Part shown: positions 9,212-16,964 of the stretch, one piece after another | Layout: every line of letters starts with the position of its first letter | Position numbering within the stretch: position 1 is the stretch's first letter | Assembly: GCA_902799685.1 (NCBI GenBank) | Contig: CADCBO010000014.1 | Location: forward strand, 1-56,809 | Length of the DNA stretch: 56,809 nucleotides | Reading direction: 5' to 3' | Origin: an uncultured Bacteroidales bacterium | Lineage (GTDB): Bacteria > Bacteroidota > Bacteroidia > Bacteroidales > Bacteroidaceae | Made by a program: the position numbers and the translations under genes | Notes under the pieces: generated by a model | Seen by the model: the letters and a program-made list of their open reading frames with translations, nothing else | Told to the model about the DNA's origin: nothing | Databases searched by the model: none

Positions 9212-10246
9212 ATGGCAGGAGAAAGAAGAAAATCGGTCACGATAGTGGTGGCACTGGTGATTGCTGTGCTGGTGCTGTTTTTCCTGAACCTGTGCTGGGG
9301 CACGGTGCATATCCCGTTCAAGGATGTTATTGCGTCGCTTACGGGTGGCGGGGCCAGCCGTGAGAGCTGGGATTTCATAATCAGGGAGTCGCGTCTGCCG
9401 GCCGCTGTCACAGCCATGCTGGCCGGTGCCTCGCTTGCAGCATCGGGTCTGATGCTGCAGACTGCGTTCCGAAACCCTTTGGCCGGTCCCGATATTCTGG
9501 GTATAAACGGAGGTGCGGGCCTGGGCGTTGCGCTTGTCATGCTGCTCTTTGGCGGCAATCTTACAATGGGTAACCTCACGCTGGGTGGATCGGTATCTGT
9601 CATAATAGGTGCGTTTGCCGGTGCTATAGCTGTGACTGCGCTGGTACTATATCTCTCTTCCAGACTCAAGAATCCGGTGATGCTGCTCATTGTGGGTATC
9701 ATGGTGAGCTATCTGGCATCGGCCATCATATCTCTTCTCAATTTCTTCTCTACAGCTGAGGGTGTCCATTCATACACTATGTGGGGCATGGGTAATTTCA
9801 GCGGTGTATCCATGGGGCAGCTTCCTGTATATTGTGTGGTGTCTGCCGTAGGATTGCTGATTGCGGTCTCATTGATTAAACCGCTCAACGCGCTGCTGCT
9901 GGGCGATATGTATGCCGAGAACCTGGGTGTGAACATAATCCGAACCCGTAACTGGCTGTTGCTGTCAACCAGCTTGCTGGTGGCTATCATAACCGCATAC
10001 TGCGGTCCGGTTTCATTTATCGGACTGGCCGTGCCGCATATAGGGCGGCTGATGCTACAGTCCAGCAACCATCGCAGCCTGATGCCGGTGACCATTCTTA
10101 CCGGTGCTGTAGTTGCGCTGCTTTGCAATGTGCTCAGCTCCATTCCCGGAAACCGTGGGCTTATTCCGCTCAATGCAATAACGCCTGCCATAGGTGCTCC
10201 GGTGATTCTTTACGTGCTTTTAAAAAACAGACATAACCAATTGTAA
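9212..10246 (+). CDS. FecCD/BtuC-family ABC transporter permease
   Basis: 344-residue integral membrane protein of the iron-siderophore/cobalamin permease family, with about nine or ten hydrophobic helices. Recognisable segments are ESRLPAAVTAMLAGASLAAS, LQTAFRNPLAGPDILGINGG and CGPVSFIGLAVPHIGR. The ATG at 9212 is chosen because the frame upstream runs through the inverted repeat. A TAAATTTG box at 9196-9203 would give an almost leaderless mRNA. No ATP-binding subunit or binding protein adjoins it; the downstream gene, 2 bp away, is an esterase. The substrate could be a siderophore (with the esterase releasing iron) or cobalamin, since the B12 operon at 26-32 kb also lacks a permease. Sequence alone does not decide. 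Confidence 0.88.
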   Translation: MAGERRKSVTIVVALVIAVLVLFFLNLCWGTVHIPFKDVIASLTGGGASRESWDFIIRESRLPAAVTAMLAGASLAASGLMLQTAFRNPLAGPDILGINGGAGLGVALVMLLFGGNLTMGNLTLGGSVSVIIGAFAGAIAVTALVLYLSSRLKNPVMLLIVGIMVSYLASAIISLLNFFSTAEGVHSYTMWGMGNFSGVSMGQLPVYCVVSAVGLLIAVSLIKPLNALLLGDMYAENLGVNIIRTRNWLLLSTSLLVAIITAYCGPVSFIGLAVPHIGRLMLQSSNHRSLMPVTILTGAVVALLCNVLSSIPGNRGLIPLNAITPAIGAPVILYVLLKNRHNQL

Positions 10247-10248
10247 TT

Positions 10249-11421
10249 ATGAAAACTATAAAGATTTTGACTGCCGTGATGCTTACGGCCGTTATTTGCA
10301 GCCAGGCTACAGGCCAGGGATTCCGCAGAGAGAGTTTCCCCGAGGGCTCATACTCTCCCGTTACCAACATAAACCGCAACAGCTATCCGCGTGTACTTGC
10401 CGATAACAGTGTGATGTTCCGCGTTCAGGCCCCGCAGGCACAGAATGTGCAGATTGACCTGGGCGGCACCAAGTATGACATGACAAAAGGTGATGGTGGC
10501 GCATGGACCGTTACCACCAAGCCTCAGGTGCCGGGATTCCACTATTACAACCTGTTCATAGACAACGTATCGGTGTCCGATCCTGCCAGCCAGCCGTTCT
10601 ACGGTTGCAGTCGATGGACAAGCGCTATCGAGATCAAGGAGGAGGGTATGGATGTGTTTGAGGTGCAGGATGTACCTCATGGCGAGGTCAATACCGTTTA
10701 CTACTACTCAAAGGTTGAGGAGGTATGGCGTCCGCTTATGGTTTATACTCCAGCCGGTTACAATGAGGGTAAGCAGGAGTATCCCGCGGTCTATATCCAG
10801 CACGGAGGCGGTGAGGACCATCGCGGTTGGATGGAGCAGGGCCGTACTGCCATGATAATGGATAACTTAATTGCTGCCGGAAAGGCTGTACCCATGATAG
10901 TGGTAAGTTCTAACAGTAATGTAACGTCCAGGAGTGGAGGTATGGGCGGCGGTTATAGCTGGCAGGGTATGCAGACATTCCGCAGCGAGCTGATAGATAA
11001 TGTAATTCCGTTTGTGGAGAAGACATACCGCGTTAAGAAGGACCGCAAGAGCCGTGCCATGTGCGGATTGTCCATGGGTGGCGGCCAGGCATTCTACATA
11101 GGTCTGCGTGATCCGGAGGTGTTTGCCAATGTGGGCGTGTTCTCAACGGGAATGTTCGGTGGTATTTCAGGTGCGGCCAACTTTGATCTGGAGGCCGAGT
11201 GTCCGGGCATGCTGTCAGATACCAAGAATTTCAACAAGCAATTTGACGTGTTCTTCCTTAGCTGCGGTGAGCAGGATCCCCGTATTGAATATACACGCAA
11301 CATTGTAAAGAAGATGCGTGACGGCGGAGTTGAAGTTAAGTTCAACTCATACCCCGGCGACCATGAGTGGCAGGTTTGGCGCAAGTCACTGCATGAGTTT
11401 GCCCAGTATCTGTTCAAATGA
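10249..11421 (+). CDS. Secreted esterase, CE1/enterochelin-esterase-like
   Basis: 390 residues with a signal peptide (cleavage near QATGQ). Residues ~40-130 form an early-set/CBM48-like beta-sandwich (VLADNSVMFRVQAPQAQNVQ). Residues ~140-390 form an alpha/beta-hydrolase of the esterase D / CE1 type. The nucleophile is the serine in CGLSMGGGQAF; the acid and base are probably the Asp in CGEQDPR and the His in GDHEW. Related proteins are feruloyl or acetyl-xylan esterases and siderophore (enterochelin-type) esterases. The gene starts 2 bp after a FecCD permease gene, which favours a siderophore role, whereas the CBM48-like domain would also fit polysaccharide esterases. The neighbour downstream is a metal-exporter-like gene. 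Confidence 0.82.
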   Translation: MKTIKILTAVMLTAVICSQATGQGFRRESFPEGSYSPVTNINRNSYPRVLADNSVMFRVQAPQAQNVQIDLGGTKYDMTKGDGGAWTVTTKPQVPGFHYYNLFIDNVSVSDPASQPFYGCSRWTSAIEIKEEGMDVFEVQDVPHGEVNTVYYYSKVEEVWRPLMVYTPAGYNEGKQEYPAVYIQHGGGEDHRGWMEQGRTAMIMDNLIAAGKAVPMIVVSSNSNVTSRSGGMGGGYSWQGMQTFRSELIDNVIPFVEKTYRVKKDRKSRAMCGLSMGGGQAFYIGLRDPEVFANVGVFSTGMFGGISGAANFDLEAECPGMLSDTKNFNKQFDVFFLSCGEQDPRIEYTRNIVKKMRDGGVEVKFNSYPGDHEWQVWRKSLHEFAQYLFK

Positions 11422-11431
11422 ATAACTCCTG

Positions 11432-12508
11432 ATGATTGTACAAATCCTGACAGATGCGTTGCGCACCGCCGTTCTTGTGAGCGGTCTGGTTGTGATCATG
11501 ATGATGCTGATTGAAGTATTCAACGTTCAGTCGGCGGGACGCATTTTCTCAGGACTGCGGGGCCGTAGGATGGGGCAGGTGCTGCTTTCCGCGTTGTTGG
11601 GCGCAATACCCGGATGCATGGGCGGATTTGCATCTGTTTCCCTTTATACCCACGGGCTGATAAGTTTTGGAGCACTGGTTGCCATGATGATTGCATCATC
11701 GGGCGACGAGGCTTTTGTTATGCTGGCAATGTTTCCCGGCCGTTCGGTGTGGATAATACTGTTTCTTTTTGTAATAGCCGTCATGGCAGGCCTGCTGGTG
11801 GACCTGTTCCACAGCAGATATGAAGGCTGCCATTCCATGAATGTACATCACGAGGATATGGAGCCCAGACATGGGCACGAAAACAGCCGCCACTACGGTT
11901 GGAAACGTATCCTGATGTTTGTGGGGGTTCTCATATTCATATCTGCTCTGGCAATGGGATTCCTTGAGGCTGATGAAAACTATGATATAGGCAATCATGC
12001 GGCGGGAAGTCTGGCTGGAGTGACATTCAGTTTCAACATTCTTTCCGAAGAATGGATGTACTGGATCTTTTCAGCTCTGAGCATGCTGGTGCTAGGCATG
12101 CTGATCTGGGCCGGTGACCATTTTGTGGAGGAGCACCTGTGGGAACACATAGTATGCCATCATCTGCCGGGCATATTCCTGTGGACATTCGGTACTATGC
12201 TTGTGATAGGTCTTCTTATGTGGCACTTTGATCTTGCATTGTGGATAAGCGACAACACAATCCTAATGATACTGCTGGCTGCTGCGGTGGGTATAATCCC
12301 GGAATCCGGTCCTCATTTGGTGTTCGTATCACTATATGCGGCAGGTGTAGTACCACTACCTGTATTGCTGGCCAGCTGCATCAGCCAGGACGGTCACGCA
12401 TCGCTGCCTCTGCTGGCCGAGAGCCGCGGATCGTTCCTGAAGGCCAAACTGATAAATGTTGTTGCGGCTGTTTTGGTGGGGATTATTACTTTTTTAATTG
12501 AGAATTAG
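11432..12508 (+). CDS. Putative 10-TM metal transporter (ArsP_2 / manganese-exporter-like)
   Basis: 358-residue polytopic membrane protein. The N-terminal half has several helices with the motif ALLGAIPGCMGGFASVSLYT; the C-terminal half has a related repeat, VGIIPESGPHLVFVSLYAAG, suggesting an internal two-fold structure. A cytoplasmic or periplasmic loop at about residues 128-156 is rich in His, Asp and Glu (CHSMNVHHEDMEPRHGHENS) and is well suited to bind a divalent metal. This matches the family annotated as putative 10-TM heavy-metal exporter or putative manganese transporter. The ATG at 11432 lies 10 bp after the esterase stop, so it is probably in the same operon. The transported ion is not established. 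Confidence 0.75.
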   Translation: MIVQILTDALRTAVLVSGLVVIMMMLIEVFNVQSAGRIFSGLRGRRMGQVLLSALLGAIPGCMGGFASVSLYTHGLISFGALVAMMIASSGDEAFVMLAMFPGRSVWIILFLFVIAVMAGLLVDLFHSRYEGCHSMNVHHEDMEPRHGHENSRHYGWKRILMFVGVLIFISALAMGFLEADENYDIGNHAAGSLAGVTFSFNILSEEWMYWIFSALSMLVLGMLIWAGDHFVEEHLWEHIVCHHLPGIFLWTFGTMLVIGLLMWHFDLALWISDNTILMILLAAAVGIIPESGPHLVFVSLYAAGVVPLPVLLASCISQDGHASLPLLAESRGSFLKAKLINVVAAVLVGIITFLIEN

Positions 12509-12536
12509 CAGCTGCGCTGCTTGCTTGCGTAACTAT

Positions 12537-13124
12537 ATGGAAGAATTTGATGCACTTGAAGTTATTGCCCGGACAAAGGGCAAAGTGGAAATGGATAATG
12601 TTCCTACCGGGCAGAAACTGTTTCCTATGTGGGGTTGGCTTACAGCCGTGACTTATCTGCTGGAATTTGTACTGTGGCAGGTGTTTCATGGGGAATGGTG
12701 CTTGTGGCTGTGGATAGCTATTCCATTGGTGGGACTTCCGTTGATGTACATAATAATACACCGGGATCACGAGCGTACTCACATACGTACACATGAATCC
12801 AGGCTGGTGCTGGACTATTGGATATTCGCAGCTTGCGTGTTTGGCGCAGGTGGTTTCCTGTTTGGCTTTTTGGGTGTTTATGAGGTGGCTGAGAATCCGT
12901 TGATATGCCTGCTTATCGGGATAGGGGCATTCATTACCGGTGAAGTTGTACGTTTCCGGCCTATGATTGTGGGCGGTCTTGCCGGCGCTGGTTTGGGAGT
13001 TGTCTCTTTTGTTCTGCAGGGTGACTTATGGATTTATCAGATATTATTCATTGTGGCAGTTGCCGTGGTTTCTCTCATTATTCCAGGATGTCTGTTTGAA
13101 AAAAACCTTAAACATGGAGTTTAA
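12537..13124 (+). CDS. Small membrane protein paired with a winged-helix regulator
   Basis: 195 residues from the ATG at 12537 (MEEFDALEVIARTKGKVEMD); a TTG further upstream overlaps the end of the transporter gene and is less likely. A short soluble N-terminus is followed by about six or seven hydrophobic helices in pairs, with the charged loop HRDHERTHIRTHES in between. I recognise no functional family. It overlaps the following winged-helix gene by 11 bp, an arrangement often seen for a membrane protein and its dedicated regulator. It may sense or respond to the same signal as the upstream metal and siderophore-related genes, which is inference. Confidence 0.75.
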   Translation: MEEFDALEVIARTKGKVEMDNVPTGQKLFPMWGWLTAVTYLLEFVLWQVFHGEWCLWLWIAIPLVGLPLMYIIIHRDHERTHIRTHESRLVLDYWIFAACVFGAGGFLFGFLGVYEVAENPLICLLIGIGAFITGEVVRFRPMIVGGLAGAGLGVVSFVLQGDLWIYQILFIVAVAVVSLIIPGCLFEKNLKHGV

Positions 13125-13401
13125 AGACCTGGACCCGATACTGCACAACGAGCTGCGCCTCAAAGTGATGGCCGCATTGGATTCTTTGGCCGATGCAGAC
13201 TTTGTGTATCTTAAGGAACTTACAAAGGCTACGGCAGGTAACCTGAGCGTGCAGATTACCAAGCTTGAGGAGGCGGGCTATATAAAGGTGTCGCGTAGCG
13301 GCGAGGGGCGGGGTTCTCATACCATCTGCCGCATCACTACAGCCGGCATTCGCGCTCTCAAACTTTATCAGCAGGCTCTCCTGTCATACTTTTCACGATA
13401 G
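13114..13401 (+). CDS. Winged-helix transcriptional regulator (MarR/HTH_34-like)
   Basis: 95-residue protein from the ATG at 13114 (MEFKDLDPILHNELRLKVMA). The single domain is a winged helix: an N-terminal helix (LHNELRLKVMAALDSLADAD), the recognition region (LKELTKATAGNLSVQITKLE) and a basic beta-wing (VSRSGEGRGSHTICRITTAG). It corresponds to the short stand-alone winged-helix family in which the protein is little more than its DNA-binding domain. It ends the 9212-13401 run and overlaps the preceding membrane-protein gene. It may control that operon or its own membrane partner; the operator is not identified. Confidence 0.85.
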   Translation: MEFKDLDPILHNELRLKVMAALDSLADADFVYLKELTKATAGNLSVQITKLEEAGYIKVSRSGEGRGSHTICRITTAGIRALKLYQQALLSYFSR

Positions 13402-13447
13402 GTACGTTTTTTTTTGTAGAATTATAGTTTATGTTTTAAACTTTTAT

Positions 13448-13455
13448 TATGTTTG
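13448..13455 (+). promoter_or_regulatory. Putative -7 box for the secreted protein gene at 13537
   Basis: TATGTTTG matches TAnnTTTG exactly, with a TTTA near the -33 spacing. The region 13402-13536 is very AT-rich, and the predicted leader is about 75 nt. Confidence 0.5.
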
Positions 13456-13536
13456 TAAGTGCTGTAAAAGAACAATAATATGTTATCAAGTGAAAATGAT
13501 TAAAAAATAAAGTAACACCAATCCAAATCACAACTT

Positions 13537-15873
13537 ATGAAGAAAAGAATAATATCCCTGCTTGCCTTTACGGCAATGCTGATGCTGCCGGGTAGTGCCT
13601 GGGCAGAAGTAACGATGTCGTTCGGTTTCGTTAATAGCCAGAACGATACAATCTGGGGGTTGAGCGAGTACAATGCAAGAGTGAATGTCTATTCGCTGGG
13701 TGAAACAGCGACTGCCAGTACACAAGCCGTCAGGGACGACAATTGGAATTTTACAGGTTATTGGACGTTGACCTTTGATGATTCCTACGTTGGAAAGACC
13801 GTATCATATGAGACATCGTATGGCCAGAGAGGAACGTTTGCCGTTGCTGATGGTGGTATTGTGAAAGTCCAACTTGTAAAATTGACTGTAACCGTTAAGG
13901 ATACAGGGAACCAGCCTGTAGAAGATGCGTATGTTTACATTTACAAGCCTGACGGAAGTTACAATAGTTCGTATACCAATAATAATGGACAGTTCTCCCT
14001 GTACTATCCTGCCGGTACAGGATACAGTTGGAGATGGGGTGACCAGAATGGTTCATTCGATCTTACTGCCGATTATGCGCTGAACATTACAAAGCAGGCA
14101 GTCACTTCATACACACTGACTGTTGGCTGCAGACATGGTGACTATCCATACGGAGGCGGTTATGTTTATCTGTACAAGTATGGTGAAGAGGAAGATGCAA
14201 TAGCAGGCTTCTATAATGGCAGTGGCAGTGCAAAGGTTGATGCCGGCGACTATTGGTTGAAGGATGACGCGGGCGTGTTCAGCAGCAAGTTTACCGTATC
14301 GTCCGACATGACTTATTGGCTGGAGTACCACAAGGTGACATTCAAATCAATGACGGGCACCAGTCCTAACGTTAAACAGCAAATAAGAGTGTATTACAAC
14401 TATGATCCGGAAGACTCATATTATTATGATTACAAAAGCGTAAACACCGATGCCAACGGTGAGGCAACGATGTACCTGCAGGCAGGCAAATTTACCTACA
14501 ATACGATGGGTGCTTATACGGATTTCACTGTGGGCAATGCTGACCAGACGATAGCAATCAATACCAGCCGTGTAACCATTACCCTTGACTGCGATGCCAC
14601 TGCCGCAGAATTGAGCGAACAGGAGTTCCGTTGGGGCAATGGCAACAGCTCACAGAATGTGGAACCCGAGAATGGTAAGATTGTAATTTCGCCCGTTATG
14701 CCTGGTAGCTACCAGCTGCGAATCAATAACATGAACACCGTGGATGTGGAAGTGGTTTCAGGTGAAAACAACAAGACAGTAAAACTGTATGCGTTGCGGT
14801 TTACCACCAATATCCAGACTACAGGCCAGATTTATGTCAATGAGGGAGCCAAACGTTTCAACTATGGTACAAGATACTTCCTTACAGAAGGTGAGTATTC
14901 GTATAGTCAGAGTTATTACGGAAATACATTAGGAACCGTCAATCTGACAAAGAATACAGATGTTCCGCTCAACTACGGCAACCTTACGGTGACTGTACGT
15001 GACAGCAAAGGCGTTGTGGCCGATGAGCGTGTGAGTTTTGGTAATGCCAGCGGCCGTACAGACGAGAATGGACAGATTGAATTCTCACAACTTATAACAG
15101 GTGATGACAAATTTGTGCTGGAAGCCACTGACTGCTATACGTCAAAGGACATTACGTTGGTGGCTGGAGAGCAGGCTACAACCCTGACTATTCCTGATAA
15201 TGTTACTTTCACCGCTCTCCACACGGGACAGGGCTTTACCGGTATACTGTGGGTAAATGCTGTAGACGACCGTCATATAAGCTATCGTATAGAAGTCGAG
15301 GATGGTGTGGCTAAGGCGCGTCTTGACCCGACTCTGACCTACTCTGTTCAAGGTTATAATGGTACAACAGCCATCACCGAGGGCTGTACCGTGTCATTGG
15401 GTACAATCAACGTCACTTGCGATGGTATGGGTATAGCTCTGCCTATGGAGAACTGGGAGGCTGTAAGCAGTTATCCTGTGCTTGTAGGCGCAACTGTCCG
15501 TCTGGCAGCCATCCCTGTAAGCGGTGTTAACTTCCAGAAGTGGGACATCAATGGCACTGAGTACACGGAAGGCATGATAGACTTGACCATTAAGGCTGCT
15601 GTAACTAATGCCAAGGCAGTATTTGGAGGAACAATTCCTTCTAAGGTCAACTCACGTCAGATTAATACTTCTTTCAGCAACGATGAACAATACGTATATC
15701 TGCCGGATGATGTGAATGGAACTGTAAACATCTATTCAATGGAAGGCAAGCAGATGAAGAACATAGGCGTGAGCGGCAACAGGATTGGTATTTATGATCT
15801 GCCCGCAGGAGCATATATCCTTACTTTGGAATGTGTTGACGGCGATATCCAGGTTGCCCGTTTCATGAAATGA
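13537..15873 (+). CDS. Large secreted protein with repeated beta-sandwich domains and C-terminal sorting-type tail
   Basis: 778 residues with a signal peptide (MKKRIISLLAFTAMLMLPGSAWA). The mature part is a string of beta-rich modules resembling Cna-B/carboxypeptidase-regulatory-like folds. Several have the pattern LTVTVKDTGNQPVEDAYVYI, and similar phrases recur (LTVGCRHGDYPYGGGYVYLY, LTVTVRDSKGVVADERVSFG), with Asp-x-Asn-Gly turns such as TDANGEATMYL and TDENGQIEF. The last ~70 residues (GTVNIYSMEGKQMKN ... YDLPAGAYILTLECVDG) look like a type A sorting-type C-terminal domain of the type IX pathway. No enzyme motif is seen, so an adhesin or structural surface role is inference. Its stop is 6 bp from that of the convergent AraC gene. 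Confidence 0.8.
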   Translation: MKKRIISLLAFTAMLMLPGSAWAEVTMSFGFVNSQNDTIWGLSEYNARVNVYSLGETATASTQAVRDDNWNFTGYWTLTFDDSYVGKTVSYETSYGQRGTFAVADGGIVKVQLVKLTVTVKDTGNQPVEDAYVYIYKPDGSYNSSYTNNNGQFSLYYPAGTGYSWRWGDQNGSFDLTADYALNITKQAVTSYTLTVGCRHGDYPYGGGYVYLYKYGEEEDAIAGFYNGSGSAKVDAGDYWLKDDAGVFSSKFTVSSDMTYWLEYHKVTFKSMTGTSPNVKQQIRVYYNYDPEDSYYYDYKSVNTDANGEATMYLQAGKFTYNTMGAYTDFTVGNADQTIAINTSRVTITLDCDATAAELSEQEFRWGNGNSSQNVEPENGKIVISPVMPGSYQLRINNMNTVDVEVVSGENNKTVKLYALRFTTNIQTTGQIYVNEGAKRFNYGTRYFLTEGEYSYSQSYYGNTLGTVNLTKNTDVPLNYGNLTVTVRDSKGVVADERVSFGNASGRTDENGQIEFSQLITGDDKFVLEATDCYTSKDITLVAGEQATTLTIPDNVTFTALHTGQGFTGILWVNAVDDRHISYRIEVEDGVAKARLDPTLTYSVQGYNGTTAITEGCTVSLGTINVTCDGMGIALPMENWEAVSSYPVLVGATVRLAAIPVSGVNFQKWDINGTEYTEGMIDLTIKAAVTNAKAVFGGTIPSKVNSRQINTSFSNDEQYVYLPDDVNGTVNIYSMEGKQMKNIGVSGNRIGIYDLPAGAYILTLECVDGDIQVARFMK

Positions 15874-15879
15874 TTACAG

Positions 15880-16791
15880 CTATTCCTCGCGGTACTGCGT
15901 AGGAGTCTGGCCAGTGTGAGCTTTGAAGAAGCGGAAGAAAAATGACTGGCTGGGGAAATTAAGACATGCTGCGATTTCTTTGATTGTCATATCAGAGTGT
16001 CGCAGCATGTTTTTTGCGTCCAATATCAGAAGCTCATTCAACCATTCCGGTACGGAACGGCCGCTGGCCTCTTTCACAATTCTGGAGAGATATTTAGGCG
16101 TTACGCACATCTTGTCGGCATAGTAACCTACAAGATGCTCGCGTGCATGGTCGTTAATAGCCAGTTTAATGAACTGTTCCAGCATCTGGCGCTGGCGGGT
16201 GGTGCGGACTGGAGTTTCCATGTCCTGGCGGCGCTTGGAGTCGGCCAGGAATCCGGCAAACTGGTAGAACACCGATGATACCAGACCGGCTATACTCTCC
16301 TGTACGAACTGTGGATTGGCTTTGGTTATGTCAAGTGCCAGATTGACATATTTGTGCAGCATCTCAGCTTCGTCGTGCGACAGATGGATGCAGGGGTCGC
16401 GCAGGACTTCGACTGCCTCAACGAGAAACTTGCTGGGGTTTATTCCTATTCCCGATATAAAAGAGGTGGATGCGCATATAAGGGTAAAGCGCAGATCTTC
16501 TCTGAGTTCGTCAGGTTGGGTTATCTTTACGATGTTGCCTGGCGTGATAAGCAGCAGAGTGCCTGTGGTAAGATGGTAATCTGTGAGGTTGACAGAGCAG
16601 TCAACCGTGCCTTCAACACAGTATGCAGCCAGATAGCAATCCACGCGGAACGGGTAACGCAAATATTTGTATTGCGGTTTCTCCTGCAAGCGTGATATGA
16701 AGAAGTCATCACCTATTCCCAAAGATATACTGGAGGGTACCATCTGCTTGATTTTGGATGGCGTAATGAGTGTCTCTGAATACGATTCCAT
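15880..16791 (-). CDS. AraC-family transcriptional regulator
   Basis: 303 residues from the ATG at 16789-16791; a TTG start eight codons upstream is less likely because it overlaps the predicted -7 box. The N-terminal ~170 residues form a cupin-like sensing domain (PFRVDCYLAAYCVEGTVDC, LLLITPGNIVKI). The C-terminal ~100 residues are the double helix-turn-helix: YYADKMCVTPKYLSRIVKEA and MTIKEIAACLNFPSQSFFFR, then FFKAHTGQTPTQYREE. The gene is divergent from the TolC/HlyD/ABC-2 efflux operon with a 172-bp shared upstream region, so it probably controls that operon. The inducer is unknown. Confidence 0.92.
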   Translation of the reverse strand: MESYSETLITPSKIKQMVPSSISLGIGDDFFISRLQEKPQYKYLRYPFRVDCYLAAYCVEGTVDCSVNLTDYHLTTGTLLLITPGNIVKITQPDELREDLRFTLICASTSFISGIGINPSKFLVEAVEVLRDPCIHLSHDEAEMLHKYVNLALDITKANPQFVQESIAGLVSSVFYQFAGFLADSKRRQDMETPVRTTRQRQMLEQFIKLAINDHAREHLVGYYADKMCVTPKYLSRIVKEASGRSVPEWLNELLILDAKNMLRHSDMTIKEIAACLNFPSQSFFFRFFKAHTGQTPTQYREE

Positions 16792-16812
16792 CTCTTTTTG
16801 CTTTTTTTGCGC

Positions 16813-16820
16813 CAAAAGTA
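16813..16820 (-). promoter_or_regulatory. Putative -7 box of the araC-type gene
   Basis: On the minus strand the bases read TACTTTTG, an exact TAnnTTTG match. It lies 21 bp upstream of the ATG, giving a leader of about 15 nt. Confidence 0.5.
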
Positions 16821-16851
16821 ATATGTTTATTTGATAAATGGTGCCTATTAG

Positions 16852-16868
16852 TTGGTATTTTCGACCAA
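16852..16868. promoter_or_regulatory. Candidate operator: TTGGT-N7-ACCAA inverted repeat
   Basis: A 5-bp inverted repeat, extendable to GTTGGT/ACCAAT, lies midway between the divergent regulator and efflux genes, about 50 bp upstream of the efflux -7 box. It is a reasonable binding site for the AraC-type regulator, but short repeats like this also occur by chance. Confidence 0.3.
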
Positions 16869-16918
16869 TAGATATAATAAGTGATTAAAAAGATTACTTC
16901 TGAACACTGCAATGGCAT

Positions 16919-16926
16919 TACTTTTG
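16919..16926 (+). promoter_or_regulatory. Putative -7 box of the efflux operon
   Basis: TACTTTTG matches TAnnTTTG exactly and lies about 39 bp before the ATG of the TolC-like gene. The -33 region carries only a partial match. Confidence 0.5.
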
Positions 16927-16964
16927 CACCCGGAAAACAAACGGAAGACAAAAGACTTTACAAT

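Noticed and set aside
9028-9702. Upstream extension of the DUF3237 frame on the minus strand to 9702
   Set aside because: The extension is antisense to the FecCD permease and passes through the inverted repeat; the internal ATG at 9027 starts a perfect signal peptide.
12508-12520. GCAGC-TGC-GCTGC mini-hairpin between the exporter and the membrane-protein gene
   Set aside because: The five-base stem with a three-base loop overlaps the stop codon and has no T tract; likely chance.
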